A stretch of DNA of 30,153 nt from positions 1-30,153 of the forward strand of contig DATILI010000142.1 of the NCBI GenBank assembly GCA_035476635.1, in the 5' to 3' direction. This DNA comes from DATILI01 sp035476635 (GTDB lineage Bacteria > Pseudomonadota > Gammaproteobacteria > Burkholderiales > Burkholderiaceae_C). Positions 20,401 through 28,334 of this stretch are shown in pieces. The translations under genes and the position numbers were made by a program. The notes beneath the pieces are model-generated. The model made no database searches and had not been told where the DNA came from. It saw nothing but the letters and a program-made list of their open reading frames with translations. Positions within the stretch are counted from its first letter, which is position 1, and every line of letters begins with the position of its first letter.

Positions 20401-21487
20401 AGCGCGCGATCTTGCCCTGCACGCCTTCGACCAGCCAGTTCATATTGAGTATCTGTTCGTCGCTCAAGGTCTTGCCGGCGGCGATCGCCTCGCGGCCTTC
20501 GTTGTCCCTCACGGCCGCCGACGCGTGGAACGGGTGCAGCCGGCCCGCGGCAATGTCTTGCTGGCGCGCCAGCACCTGGTCTCGCACGGCCTTGGGTACC
20601 CTGGGCCCAAAGCCGTCGACCTTGATCATGCCCTCCTTCACGCCGCCCCACAGGCTGGCGCTCTTCCAGCTGCCGTCCAGCACCGCCTGGGCGCGCCGGC
20701 TGTAGTAGGCGCCCCACTCGTGGACCACGGCCACGATCTGCGCATCGGGCCCGGCCTTGCGCATGTCGGAGTGGTAGCCGATGGCCATCTTGCCGCGCTC
20801 CTGCGCGGCCGTCATCACCGCCGTGGAACCGGTGTGAAACGCCACCACGTCCGCGTTCTGGTTGAACAAGGTCATCGCGGCATCGCGTTCGCGCGGCGGA
20901 TCGAACCAGGCATTGAGCCAGACCACCTTGACTTCGGCATTGGGGTTGACCGAGCGCATGCCCAGCGCAAACGCGTTGATGCCCTGCAGGACTTCCGGAA
21001 TCGGGAACCCCGCGACATAGCCTGCCATGTTCGTTCTGGTCATGCGGCCGGCCGCGACGCCGGCGAGATAGCGGCCTTCGTAGTAGCGCGCGTTGGCCAC
21101 GGCCACGTTGGGGGCGGTCTTGTAGCCGGTGATGGATTCGAACTTCACGTCCGGAAATTCCCTGGCCACCTTGAGCGTCGGCTCCATGTAGCCAAAGCTG
21201 GGCGTGAAGATCAGCTTGTGGCCTTGCTGCGCGAGGTCGCGGATCACGCGCTCGGCGTCCGGCCCTTCGGCGACGTTCTCGACAAACGTGGTCTTGACCT
21301 TGCCGCCCAACGCGGCATCGACGGCCTTGCGCCCTTCTTCATGCTGGCGAACCCAGCCGGCCTCGGTGACGGGTGCGACATAGACGAAGCCGACTTTCAG
21401 CGGCTCCTGCGAAGCGACCTTGGGCTGGGGAAAAGCGGGAGACAAACAACAAGCGGCCACTATTGCGGCGGCGAGGTTTTTGTACAT
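20399..21487 (-). CDS. BMP-family ABC transporter substrate-binding protein (guanine-deaminase-linked copy)
   Basis: A 362-residue periplasmic binding protein of the Bmp/Med family, whose members bind nucleosides or purines. Recognisable segments are FVYVAPVTEAGWVRQHEEG, DAERVIRDLAQQGHKLIF, FGYMEPTLKVA, VAGFPIPEVLQGINAF and the end VEGVQGKIAR. A signal peptide covers about residues 1-20; a VAAC near residue 13 resembles a lipobox but leaves a very short signal. AGAGGA lies five bases before the ATG. It is clearly a paralogue of the binding protein at 23468-24634 but has no permease or ATPase of its own next to it. Lying upstream of guaD, it may deliver guanine or a related purine to the transporter encoded nearby, or to another one. 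Confidence 0.93.
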   Translation of the reverse strand: MYKNLAAAIVAACCLSPAFPQPKVASQEPLKVGFVYVAPVTEAGWVRQHEEGRKAVDAALGGKVKTTFVENVAEGPDAERVIRDLAQQGHKLIFTPSFGYMEPTLKVAREFPDVKFESITGYKTAPNVAVANARYYEGRYLAGVAAGRMTRTNMAGYVAGFPIPEVLQGINAFALGMRSVNPNAEVKVVWLNAWFDPPRERDAAMTLFNQNADVVAFHTGSTAVMTAAQERGKMAIGYHSDMRKAGPDAQIVAVVHEWGAYYSRRAQAVLDGSWKSASLWGGVKEGMIKVDGFGPRVPKAVRDQVLARQQDIAAGRLHPFHASAAVRDNEGREAIAAGKTLSDEQILNMNWLVEGVQGKIAR

Positions 21488-21602
21488 GGTAGTCCTCTAC
21501 ATGGCCCCGGGGATTGAACAAATGACGCAACTGCGGGGCACAGCGCGGCCTTGATTGTAAGTAGACGATCCGGCCCTGCCCGTGCCCTGGGTACTTCACC
21601 AA

Positions 21603-21619
21603 CTGGCACGAATGTTGTA
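21603..21619 (+). promoter_or_regulatory. Sigma-54-like (-24/-12) promoter candidate
   Basis: CTGGCACGAATGTTGTA matches the sigma-54 consensus YTGGCACG-N4-TTGCW at every fixed position except one: the C of the -12 GC pair is T. The invariant -24 GG and correct spacing are present. The predicted transcript start, near 21630, lies about 26 bases before the ATG of the small gene at 21656. The substituted -12 base weakens the call, and no activator binding site was identified. Confidence 0.45.
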
Positions 21620-21655
21620 CACCCCATAGCTCCTATAACACCGCAGGGAAATACC

Positions 21656-22003
21656 ATGAAAAACTTCCAGATCCCACTCTCCTCGCCGATCTACGGGCCG
21701 TTTTCCGGTGACGTCACTCAGGCGATCAACCCCTGGTCCTGGGCAATCAAGACCGTGGGCGGACAGTTCGGCCTGATCAACATCAACCTCGGCGCGTCGC
21801 GCGACCCGGCGCTTGAGCAACAAATATTGGACGAGGTGGGCAGCTACGGCCGGCAGCTCGGCCAGATCGGCGATGCGCTCGCCGTGGTGCTGGAGCATGT
21901 CGACCTCGGCCGCCTCGACGTCAAGGAAAAGCGCGCAATCACGGCACTGCGCAGCCAGCTCGACCAGATCGAGCGACTGAAGGAGAAGCGAGCGCAGAAA
22001 TGA
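21656..22003 (+). CDS. Conserved-looking 115-residue protein, function unknown
   Basis: The ATG at 21656 has AGGGA about six bases upstream; the frame is open further upstream but lacks a good start. The protein has a distinctive N-terminal part (IPLSSPIYGPFSGDVTQAIN, then PWSWAIKTVGGQFGLININL) and a C-terminal half that is strongly helical and charged (about residues 50-115), probably a coiled coil ending in ERLKEKRAQK. No signal peptide or membrane helix is seen. It is divergent from the BMP gene and preceded by a sigma-54-like promoter. I do not recognise the family. The ordered composition and good ribosome site make it a real gene in my view. Confidence 0.75.
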   Translation: MKNFQIPLSSPIYGPFSGDVTQAINPWSWAIKTVGGQFGLININLGASRDPALEQQILDEVGSYGRQLGQIGDALAVVLEHVDLGRLDVKEKRAITALRSQLDQIERLKEKRAQK

Positions 22004-22007
22004 AAAC

Positions 22008-22019
22008 ACCGCATGCGGT
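22008..22019. repeat. Perfect 12-base palindrome after the small gene
   Basis: ACCGCATGCGGT is fully self-complementary and lies four bases after the stop of the 115-residue gene. It lacks a T-run, so it is not a standard terminator. It could be a protein-binding site for the next small gene or a chance palindrome. Confidence 0.5.
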
Positions 22020-22127
22020 TGCGCTCACTCGCGTTCATGACCCAATTTCTCTGCAAAGTTGTGCGCTAAGTCACACGCGTTTTTCGAGAGGCTCGGTAAA
22101 CTTTCCAGAACAGGAAAGGAGGCTGCC

Positions 22128-22325
22128 ATGCGCCAACACAACACTACCGCCCCATCATCCATGGGGCCACACAACGCGCTGATGCATGCCGCTTTTCAGC
22201 GCTTGCTACTCTCTTCTTCTCAGGCCTTTCTCGCGCAGCCGGAGCAGCCCCAGTCCCAGCAAGTCCAGGCGCAACAGGATCAGCGCGATCTGGACCAGCG
22301 CGTGCGTGAAACCGGCGAGTGGTGA
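22128..22325 (+). CDS. Small Gln-rich protein, function unknown
   Basis: A 65-residue protein. The ATG at 22128 is preceded by AAAGGAGG with a five-base gap, one of the best ribosome sites in the window, which is the main reason for calling it. The first half contains a mildly hydrophobic stretch (HAAFQRLLLSSSQAFLA). The second half is very rich in glutamine and charged residues (QSQQVQAQQDQRDLDQ). It lies 124 bases after the 115-residue gene in the same direction and ends 21 bases before the convergent stop of the adenine deaminase gene. No family is recognised. Its frame is open further upstream, without a better start. Confidence 0.6.
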   Translation: MRQHNTTAPSSMGPHNALMHAAFQRLLLSSSQAFLAQPEQPQSQQVQAQQDQRDLDQRVRETGEW

Positions 22326-22346
22326 TTCGGTGAACGCCAAGCAGCC

Positions 22347-23384
22347 TTAAGCAAAGCTTGCAAAGCAGGCATCAAGCCGGCCAATCCACTCTTTTTTCGC
22401 CGCGTCATCGGCAAAGCTTGCCTCGAAACTGTTGCGCGCCAACGCGTAGGCATGCTGCGCCGAGAGTCCGGTCGCGGCAAAAGTCTGCAGGAAGTTCTCA
22501 TTCATGTACCCGCCAAAATAGGCAGGGTCATCGGAGTTGACGGTGGCGGCCAGCCCCGCATCGAGCAGCGCGCCCAGGTTGTGGTCGGCCAGGTTGGGAA
22601 AGACACAAAGCTTCTGGTTGGACAGCGGGCACACGGTCAACGGAATGCGGTCCTTGGCAAGCCGTTGCATCAATGCCGCATCCTTGGTCGACTGCACGCC
22701 ATGGTCGATGCGCTGGACCTTCAGCACATCAAGCGCGCTCCAGATGTATTCCGGCGGCCCCTCTTCGCCCGCGTGGGCCACGAGATAAAAACCCAATTCG
22801 CGGCAGCGGGCGAACACCCGCGCAAACTTTTCCGGCGGATTGCCGAGCTCGCTGGAGTCCAGGCCGATGCCGATGAACGCATCGCGAAACGGCAGCGCCT
22901 GCTCCAGCGTTTCGAACGCGTCCTCTTCGCTCAAATGCCGCAGAAAGCTCAGGATAAGCAGGGCGCTGATGCCCAACTTTGCCTTCGCATCGGTACAGGC
23001 ACGGTGCAGGCCCCGGATCACCGTCTCCATGGCCACGCCGCGAGCGGTATGCGTTTGCGGGTCGAAGAAGATCTCGGTGTGCAGCACGTTGTCGGCCGCG
23101 GCCCTTTGCAGGTATGCCCAGGCCATATCGTAGAAATCCTGCTCCTCGATCAATACGCTGGCACCGGCGTAGTAGATATCCAGGAAGCTCTGCAAGTTGG
23201 TGAATGCATACGCCCGGCGCAACGCTTCGACACTGTCGTAGGGAATGGCCACGCCATTGCGCTGCGCCAGCGCGAAGATCAACTCGGGCTCGAGCGAACC
23301 TTCGATGTGGATGTGCAGCTCGGCCTTGGGCATCGCGCGAAGCAGTTCGGGCAGGCGTTCGGGGGATACGGGTTTGATCTGCAT
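22347..23384 (-). CDS. Adenine deaminase (adenosine-deaminase superfamily)
   Basis: A 345-residue metal-dependent deaminase. Zinc ligands His24 and His26 (AELHIHIEGS), His204 with Glu207 (HAGEEGPPEYIW), His228 (IDHG) and Asp285-Asp286 (NSDDPAYFGGY) are intact. It would often be annotated as adenosine deaminase, but HAGEEGPPEY, NSDDPAYFGGY, LSFLRHLSEE and LPFRDAFIGIGLDSSE are the segments I associate with the adenine deaminases typified by Pseudomonas aeruginosa PA0148 and yeast Aah1, not with E. coli Add. The expected reaction is adenine to hypoxanthine plus ammonia. The neighbouring purine importer, guanine deaminase and xanthine dehydrogenase genes support a purine-base role. GGAG six bases before the ATG supports the start. 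A terminator separates it from the importer genes upstream. Confidence 0.93.
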   Translation of the reverse strand: MQIKPVSPERLPELLRAMPKAELHIHIEGSLEPELIFALAQRNGVAIPYDSVEALRRAYAFTNLQSFLDIYYAGASVLIEEQDFYDMAWAYLQRAAADNVLHTEIFFDPQTHTARGVAMETVIRGLHRACTDAKAKLGISALLILSFLRHLSEEDAFETLEQALPFRDAFIGIGLDSSELGNPPEKFARVFARCRELGFYLVAHAGEEGPPEYIWSALDVLKVQRIDHGVQSTKDAALMQRLAKDRIPLTVCPLSNQKLCVFPNLADHNLGALLDAGLAATVNSDDPAYFGGYMNENFLQTFAATGLSAQHAYALARNSFEASFADDAAKKEWIGRLDACFASFA

Positions 23385-23399
23385 GATCGGTCTCCAAAC

Positions 23400-23422
23400 A
23401 AAAAGGCCGCCCGCAGGCGGCC
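23400..23422 (-). terminator. Rho-independent terminator after the BMP importer operon
   Basis: On the minus strand the sequence reads GGCCGCC-TGCG-GGCGGCC followed by five T. The 7-bp all-GC stem, 4-base loop and T-run form a textbook terminator. It lies 46 bases after the binding-protein stop and about 15 bases before the adenine deaminase start, so it should end or attenuate the importer transcript. Confidence 0.9.
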
Positions 23423-23467
23423 ATGGGCTTGCTACGCCAGTTCAACGGCGCGCATCAGCGACAGCCA

Positions 23468-24634
23468 TTACTTCTTGTCCCCGCCCGGCACCTTGCCTTC
23501 CACGCCCTTGACGTAGAAGTTGACACCGCCCAGGAACTTGTCATCGGCCACTGCATCCTTGGCCAGCACTTCCTTGCCAGTGTTGTCGGAAATCGGGCCC
23601 TTCCAGATAGCGAAGGAACCATCGGCGAGGCCCTTCTTCACTTCCTCGACCTTGGCCTTGGTTTCGGCCGGCACGTCTTCGGCAATCGATACGATGTCGA
23701 TCGCGCCTTCCTTCACGCCCCACCAGGCCTGGCCGGTGGCCCACTTGCCTTCGAGCGCGTCGCGCGCGGCCTTGATGTAATACGGGCCCCAGTTGATGAC
23801 CGCGGAAGCCAGGTGGGCCTTCGGGCCATAGGCCGTCATGTCCGAATCCCAGCCGAAGGCGCGCTTGCCCTTGTCCTGGGCAGTCTTGAGCACGGCCGGC
23901 GAATCGGTATTCTGGAACAGCACGTCGGCGCCACCGTTGATCAGCGCGGTAGCCGCTTCGGTTTCCTTCGGGGGATTGAACCACTCATTGACCCAGACCA
24001 CCTTGGTCTTGACCTTCGGATTGACCGACTGGGCGCCGAGCGTGAAGCTGTTGATGTTGCGGATCACCTCGGGAATCGGGATCGAGCCGACCACGCCCAG
24101 CGTGTTGGACTTGGTCATCTTGCCGGCGATCACGCCAGCCATGTACGCGCCTTCATAGGTGCGGCTGTCGTAGGTGCGCATGTTCTCAGCCGTCTTGTAG
24201 CCGGTGGCATGCTCGAACTTCACGTCTTTCTTGTCGGCGGCAACCTTGAGCATCGGCTCCATGTAGCCAAAGGTGGTGCCGAAAATCAGCTTGTTGCCCT
24301 GGTCCGCCATGTCGCGGATCACGCGCTCGGCGTCCGCCGACTCGGGCACTTTCTCGACGAAACTGGTAACAACCTTGTCACCAAACTCTTTCTCCATGGC
24401 CTTCTTGCCGTTGTCATGCGCGAAGGTCCAGCCGCCGTCACCCACCGGGCCGACGTAGGCGAACGCGATCTTCAGCGGCTCGGGCTTGGGTGCCGGTGCC
24501 GGAGCGGAAGCCACCGGTGCCGGCGCAGGTGCCGGAGCGGGCTCCTCCTTCTTGCCACAGCCCACGAGGGCGGCGGCAGCCACGGCGGACAGTGCGGCCA
24601 CTTTGAGCATCGCGCGTTTCTTCAGGTCAGTCAT
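23468..24634 (-). CDS. BMP-family ABC transporter substrate-binding lipoprotein
   Basis: A 388-residue binding protein of the Bmp/Med family. The signal ends in a lipobox, AALVGC (Cys26), followed by a Pro/Ala-rich linker (about 30-52) that lets the domain extend from the membrane. The core contains FAYVGPVGDGGWTFAHDNGK, DAERVIRDMADQGNKLIF, FGYMEPMLKVA, GSIPIPEVIRNINSF and VNWGPYY-type segments (INWGPYYIKAARDALEGKW). AAGGA six bases before the ATG supports the start. It is the last gene of the importer operon LysR-ATPase-permease-permease-binding protein, so it most likely captures purine nucleosides or bases for it. A paralogue sits next to guanine deaminase. Confidence 0.96.
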   Translation of the reverse strand: MTDLKKRAMLKVAALSAVAAAALVGCGKKEEPAPAPAPAPVASAPAPAPKPEPLKIAFAYVGPVGDGGWTFAHDNGKKAMEKEFGDKVVTSFVEKVPESADAERVIRDMADQGNKLIFGTTFGYMEPMLKVAADKKDVKFEHATGYKTAENMRTYDSRTYEGAYMAGVIAGKMTKSNTLGVVGSIPIPEVIRNINSFTLGAQSVNPKVKTKVVWVNEWFNPPKETEAATALINGGADVLFQNTDSPAVLKTAQDKGKRAFGWDSDMTAYGPKAHLASAVINWGPYYIKAARDALEGKWATGQAWWGVKEGAIDIVSIAEDVPAETKAKVEEVKKGLADGSFAIWKGPISDNTGKEVLAKDAVADDKFLGGVNFYVKGVEGKVPGGDKK

Positions 24635-24717
24635 GTCAGGTCCTTCTTTGAGGGGGTTGCGACAGGTTGAGAAAAATGGTGATTATGAAGCCGCCAGAGA
24701 GCTGCTGGCCGCTGATT

Positions 24718-25638
24718 TCAGGAACCGGGATAGAACGGCTTTCCGAGCGAAGCCGGCATGTTGACCCGAATCCAGGCCGGGTTGCGCGAGATCAGCGCCA
24801 GCACCACGATGGTGGCGATGTAGGGCAGCATGGTCAGGAACTGGCTCGGCACCTCGACGCCGACGCCTTGCAAGTGGAACTGCAGCATGGTCACGCCGCC
24901 GAAGAGGTAGGCGCCCAGCAACACGCGCGCCGGCCGCCAGGTGGCAAAGGTGGTGAGCGCCAGTGCGATCCAGCCCTTGCCGGCCACCATGCCCTCCACC
25001 CAGAGCGGCGTGTAGATCACCGAGATGTAGGCGCCCGCCAGCCCGCACAGCGCGCCCCCGGCGACCACGGCGGCCAGGCGAATGCGGCGCACCGGATAAC
25101 CCAGCGAATGCGACGACTCGGGCGACTCGCCGACCGAGCGCAGCACCAGGCCCGCACGCGACCGGTAGAGGAACCAGATCAGCACGCCCACCATCGCCAT
25201 CGCCAGGTACACGATGGGATGGTGCTGAAACAGCGCCTGACCCACCAGCGGAATGTCGCCCAGGATCGGGAAGGAAAACCGCGGACGCTCGGGCAGCTTC
25301 TCCTGCACGTACTTGATGCCGGCAAACGCCGAGAACCCGACGCCGAACAGGCTCAGCGCCAGCCCCGTGGCGTACTGGTTGGTATTGAGCCAGATCACCA
25401 GCACGCCGAAGAGCGCGGCCAGCAATGCACCCGCACCCATGCCGGCGGCAAAACCCAGCCAGTCATTGCCGGTGTGGACCACGGTGGCAAAGCCGGCGAT
25501 GGCCGAACACAGCATCATGCCCTCGGCGCCCAGGTTCACCACGCCGGCCTTTTCGTTGATCAGCAGGCCCAACGCGGCCAGCGCCAGTACGGTGCCCGCG
25601 TTCAGCGTGGCAGCCAATAACAATGCGTAGGATTCCAT
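24718..25638 (-). CDS. ABC transporter permease (purine/nucleoside importer, second permease)
   Basis: A 306-residue integral membrane protein with about eight hydrophobic helices, of the branched-chain/ribose/BMP-type permease family. Family segments include LLINEKAGVVNLGAEGMML (residues about 25-43), where the glycine-rich NLGAEG matches the companion permease's NIGAEG, and GLVLRSVGESPESSHSLGYP, the loop that contacts the ATPase. Its ATG follows the stop of the first permease with no gap (TAAATG), so translation is coupled. It forms the membrane channel with that permease. The gene is 83 bases upstream of the binding-protein gene, in the same direction. Confidence 0.96.
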   Translation of the reverse strand: MESYALLLAATLNAGTVLALAALGLLINEKAGVVNLGAEGMMLCSAIAGFATVVHTGNDWLGFAAGMGAGALLAALFGVLVIWLNTNQYATGLALSLFGVGFSAFAGIKYVQEKLPERPRFSFPILGDIPLVGQALFQHHPIVYLAMAMVGVLIWFLYRSRAGLVLRSVGESPESSHSLGYPVRRIRLAAVVAGGALCGLAGAYISVIYTPLWVEGMVAGKGWIALALTTFATWRPARVLLGAYLFGGVTMLQFHLQGVGVEVPSQFLTMLPYIATIVVLALISRNPAWIRVNMPASLGKPFYPGS

Positions 25639-26745
25639 TTACTTGGCCCCTTGGGTGGCGGGAATATGAGCGGGAGAATGCAACCGCGCCGGTAGCTTGA
25701 ACTTGACGCGGTAGGCAATCAGCGTATCGCAGGCCAGCAGCGTGAACAGCAGCAGGCCCTGGAACACGCCGGTCAGCGACTTCGGCAGCCCCAGGCGCGA
25801 CTGCGCGAGCTCGCCGCCGATGTAGAACATGCTCATCAGCACCGCCGAGAACACCATGCCCACCGGATGCAGCCGGCCGACGAAGGCCACGATGATCGCG
25901 GCAAAGCCGTAGCCCGCTGGCACATAGGGCGTGAGCTGGCCGATCGGGCCGGCCACTTCCAGTGCGCCGGCAAGGCCCGCAGCACCGCCGGAGGTCAACA
26001 GCGCAATCCACAGCGCCTTGCGCGAGGAAAAGCCCGCGTAGCGCGCCGCCGCCGGCGCGAGGCCGCCCACCTGCTGGGCAAAACCGGCGCGCGTGCGAAA
26101 CAAAAAGACCCACAGGGCGGCGGCGCCTGCCAGCGCAATCAACAGCCCCACGCTCACGCGCGAGCCCTGCACCAGGCGCGGTATCTGGGTCACCGCCTCA
26201 AAGGTTTTTGTCTGCGGAAAGTTGTAGCCCGCCGGGTCCTTCCAGGGGCCGTAGACGAGATAGCTCAGCACCATGTCGGCCACGTAGACCAGCATCAGAC
26301 TCACCAGGATTTCGTTCGCGCTGAAGCGGTCGCGCAGCAGCGCCGTGATGCCGGCCCAGACCATGCCGCCCAGCACGCCGCCCAGGAGAATCGCAATGAC
26401 GATCCAGCCGCCGGTGTTCTTGCCGGCCAACAGCGCCACGCCGCCGGCGACCACGGCACCGATGACGAACTGGCCTTCCGCGCCGATGTTCCAGACATTG
26501 GAGCGAAAGCACACGGCCAGGCCCAGCGCAATGATCAGAAGCGGCGTGGCCTTGACCATCAGCTCGCCCACGGCATAAGGCGTCTTGATCGGCTCCCAGA
26601 AAAACACCTGCAAGCCCTTGACCGGGTCCTTGCCCAGTGCAGCGAACAGAATCACGCCGATGACCACGGTCACCAGCAGGGCCAGGATGGGCGAGCCGTA
26701 GCTCCAGAATTTGGAAGCCTGGGGACGGGGTTCGAGCTTAAGCAT
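25639..26745 (-). CDS. ABC transporter permease (purine/nucleoside importer, first permease)
   Basis: A 368-residue integral membrane protein with about ten hydrophobic helices. Recognisable segments are NVWNIGAEGQFVIGAVVAG and the cytoplasmic ATPase-contact loop with AARYAGFSSRKALWIALLTSG. The ATG at 26745 is chosen over an open upstream frame because AAGGAG sits seven bases before it and it overlaps the ATPase stop by eight bases, a typical coupled arrangement. It pairs with the second permease to form the pore of the BMP-type importer. Substrate assignment to purines is from context (guanine and adenine deaminases, xdhA), not from residues in the permease. Confidence 0.96.
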   Translation of the reverse strand: MLKLEPRPQASKFWSYGSPILALLVTVVIGVILFAALGKDPVKGLQVFFWEPIKTPYAVGELMVKATPLLIIALGLAVCFRSNVWNIGAEGQFVIGAVVAGGVALLAGKNTGGWIVIAILLGGVLGGMVWAGITALLRDRFSANEILVSLMLVYVADMVLSYLVYGPWKDPAGYNFPQTKTFEAVTQIPRLVQGSRVSVGLLIALAGAAALWVFLFRTRAGFAQQVGGLAPAAARYAGFSSRKALWIALLTSGGAAGLAGALEVAGPIGQLTPYVPAGYGFAAIIVAFVGRLHPVGMVFSAVLMSMFYIGGELAQSRLGLPKSLTGVFQGLLLFTLLACDTLIAYRVKFKLPARLHSPAHIPATQGAK

Positions 26746-28300
26746 GGGCCAACTCCTTGCCAACATGTTCTGGCGTACGGGGCTGTTCCCACAACCCACT
26801 CATCCACGCGCCGATCTGCGCGACCGTGGCCTGCGCCCGATCAATGGAGGGCGACAGCTTGCCCTTGGCGATCACATACAGGCGGTCGCTGATCTCGAAC
26901 AGTTCGTCGAGTTCCTCGCTGACCACCAGCACGGCGCATCCGGCATCGCGCAGCGCCAGGATTTCGCCGCGGATCTGCGCAGCCGCGCCCACGTCCACAC
27001 CCCAGGTCGGCTGCGACACGATCAGGATCCTGGGGTTGGCGTCGATCTCGCGCCCGACGATGAATTTCTGCAGATTGCCGCCGGAGAGCGATTTGGCCGC
27101 CGAGTTCGGCCCGCCGGCCTTCACGTTGAAGCGGCGAATGATGTCCTGCGCCTGCGCCTCAAGCGCCTTGACGTTGATCCAGCCCGACTTGCCGATGGCG
27201 TTCAACCGCGTCAGCATCAGGTTGTGCGCCAGGCCCAAGGTCGGCACGGCACCCCGGCCGAGGCGCTCTTCGGGTACGAACTGCACCCCCAGGGCACGGC
27301 GCGGCGCCGGCCCGAGCTTGCCCGCATCCTTGCCGAACACCTGGATCATCCCGGCGCTGGCACGCGTGTCTTCGCCGGACAGCGCATACAGCAGCTCTTT
27401 CTGGCCGTTGCCCGAAACGCCGGCAATGCCGACCACCTCGCCGGCACGCACGTCCAGCGAAATATGGTCCAGGTCGACGCCGAACTGGTCTTCGCGCGGC
27501 AGCTGCAAGCCCTGCACGCGCAGCACGGTGTCCCCCGCCTTGAGTTCGCGGTGCAACAGCGCCGCCGGCTCGGCGCCGATCATCAGGCGGCTCAGGGAGG
27601 CATTCGATTCCTCCTGCGGGTTGCACACCCCCGTCACCTTGCCGCCGCGCAGCACGGTGCAGGCAGTGCACAGCTCGCGGATTTCATGCAGCTTGTGGCT
27701 GATGTACAGAATGCTGCAGCCCTCGGACGACAGCTGCTTGAGCACCACGAACAGCTTCTCCACGGCCTGCGGCGTCAGCACCGAGGTCGGTTCGTCCAGG
27801 ATCAGCAGCTTCGGGTTGGTCAGGAGCGCGCGGATGATCTCCACGCGCTGCATCTCGCCCACGCTCAAGGTATGCACCGGCCGCGTCGGGTCGATGTCCA
27901 GGCCGTATTCGCCGGCCTTGGCCGTGATGCGCCGGGTCACCTCGGCCAGCTTGAGGCTCTTGTCCAGGCCGAGCCAGACGTTCTCGGCCACCGTCAGCGT
28001 ATCAAACAGGCTGAAGTGCTGGAACACCATGCTGATGCCCAGGGCGCGCGCTTCCTGCGGGTTGCGGATGTGCGCGGCCTGGCCGTTGAACATCACGGTG
28101 CCCTCGTCGGGCTTGACCGAGCCGTAGATGATCTTCATCAGGGTCGATTTGCCGGCGCCGTTTTCGCCCAGCACGGCATGCGTCTCGCCGGGCAGGACGT
28201 TCAGGGAAACGTCGCTATTGGCCACCACGGCCGGATAGCGCTTGGTGATGTTTGCAAGCGCCAGCCGGGGCGGCGCCAGGGAGGGAATGGTCGTGCTCAT
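26738..28300 (-). CDS. ABC transporter double ATP-binding protein (purine/nucleoside importer)
   Basis: A 520-residue protein with two fused ATPase domains, as in sugar and BMP/nucleoside importers. Domain 1 has Walker A GENGAGKST (45-53), signature LSVGE (145-149) and Walker B LLILDEPTSVL (catalytic Glu170). Domain 2 has a degenerate P-loop (GVSGNGQKEL, about 295-304), signature LSGGN (406-410) and IVSQPTWGVDVGA, where Gln431 replaces the catalytic glutamate. So only domain 1 is expected to hydrolyse ATP fully, as is usual in this subfamily. It follows the LysR gene by 34 bases and overlaps the first permease gene by eight bases. A simple role in sugar uptake is possible but unlikely given the purine genes around it. 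Confidence 0.97.
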   Translation of the reverse strand: MSTTIPSLAPPRLALANITKRYPAVVANSDVSLNVLPGETHAVLGENGAGKSTLMKIIYGSVKPDEGTVMFNGQAAHIRNPQEARALGISMVFQHFSLFDTLTVAENVWLGLDKSLKLAEVTRRITAKAGEYGLDIDPTRPVHTLSVGEMQRVEIIRALLTNPKLLILDEPTSVLTPQAVEKLFVVLKQLSSEGCSILYISHKLHEIRELCTACTVLRGGKVTGVCNPQEESNASLSRLMIGAEPAALLHRELKAGDTVLRVQGLQLPREDQFGVDLDHISLDVRAGEVVGIAGVSGNGQKELLYALSGEDTRASAGMIQVFGKDAGKLGPAPRRALGVQFVPEERLGRGAVPTLGLAHNLMLTRLNAIGKSGWINVKALEAQAQDIIRRFNVKAGGPNSAAKSLSGGNLQKFIVGREIDANPRILIVSQPTWGVDVGAAAQIRGEILALRDAGCAVLVVSEELDELFEISDRLYVIAKGKLSPSIDRAQATVAQIGAWMSGLWEQPRTPEHVGKELAHA

Positions 28301-28334
28301 GTCTGTTTGTCTCTCGTCGTTTTGATGGAATTGG

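Noticed and set aside
20349..20717. A separate 122-residue gene overlapping the end of the BMP gene
   Set aside because: It lies in a shifted frame within the conserved C-terminal part of the BMP protein; only its tail after the stop is of interest and is reported as a repeat.
19211..21517. A 768-residue open frame spanning guaD and a BMP gene on the opposite strand
   Set aside because: It crosses two real genes and their intergenic gap in antisense; its composition follows the codon bias of the real strand.
22000..22182. A 60-residue open frame between the two small plus-strand genes
   Set aside because: No ribosome site, and it overlaps the better-supported gene starting at 22128 with its strong AAAGGAGG site.
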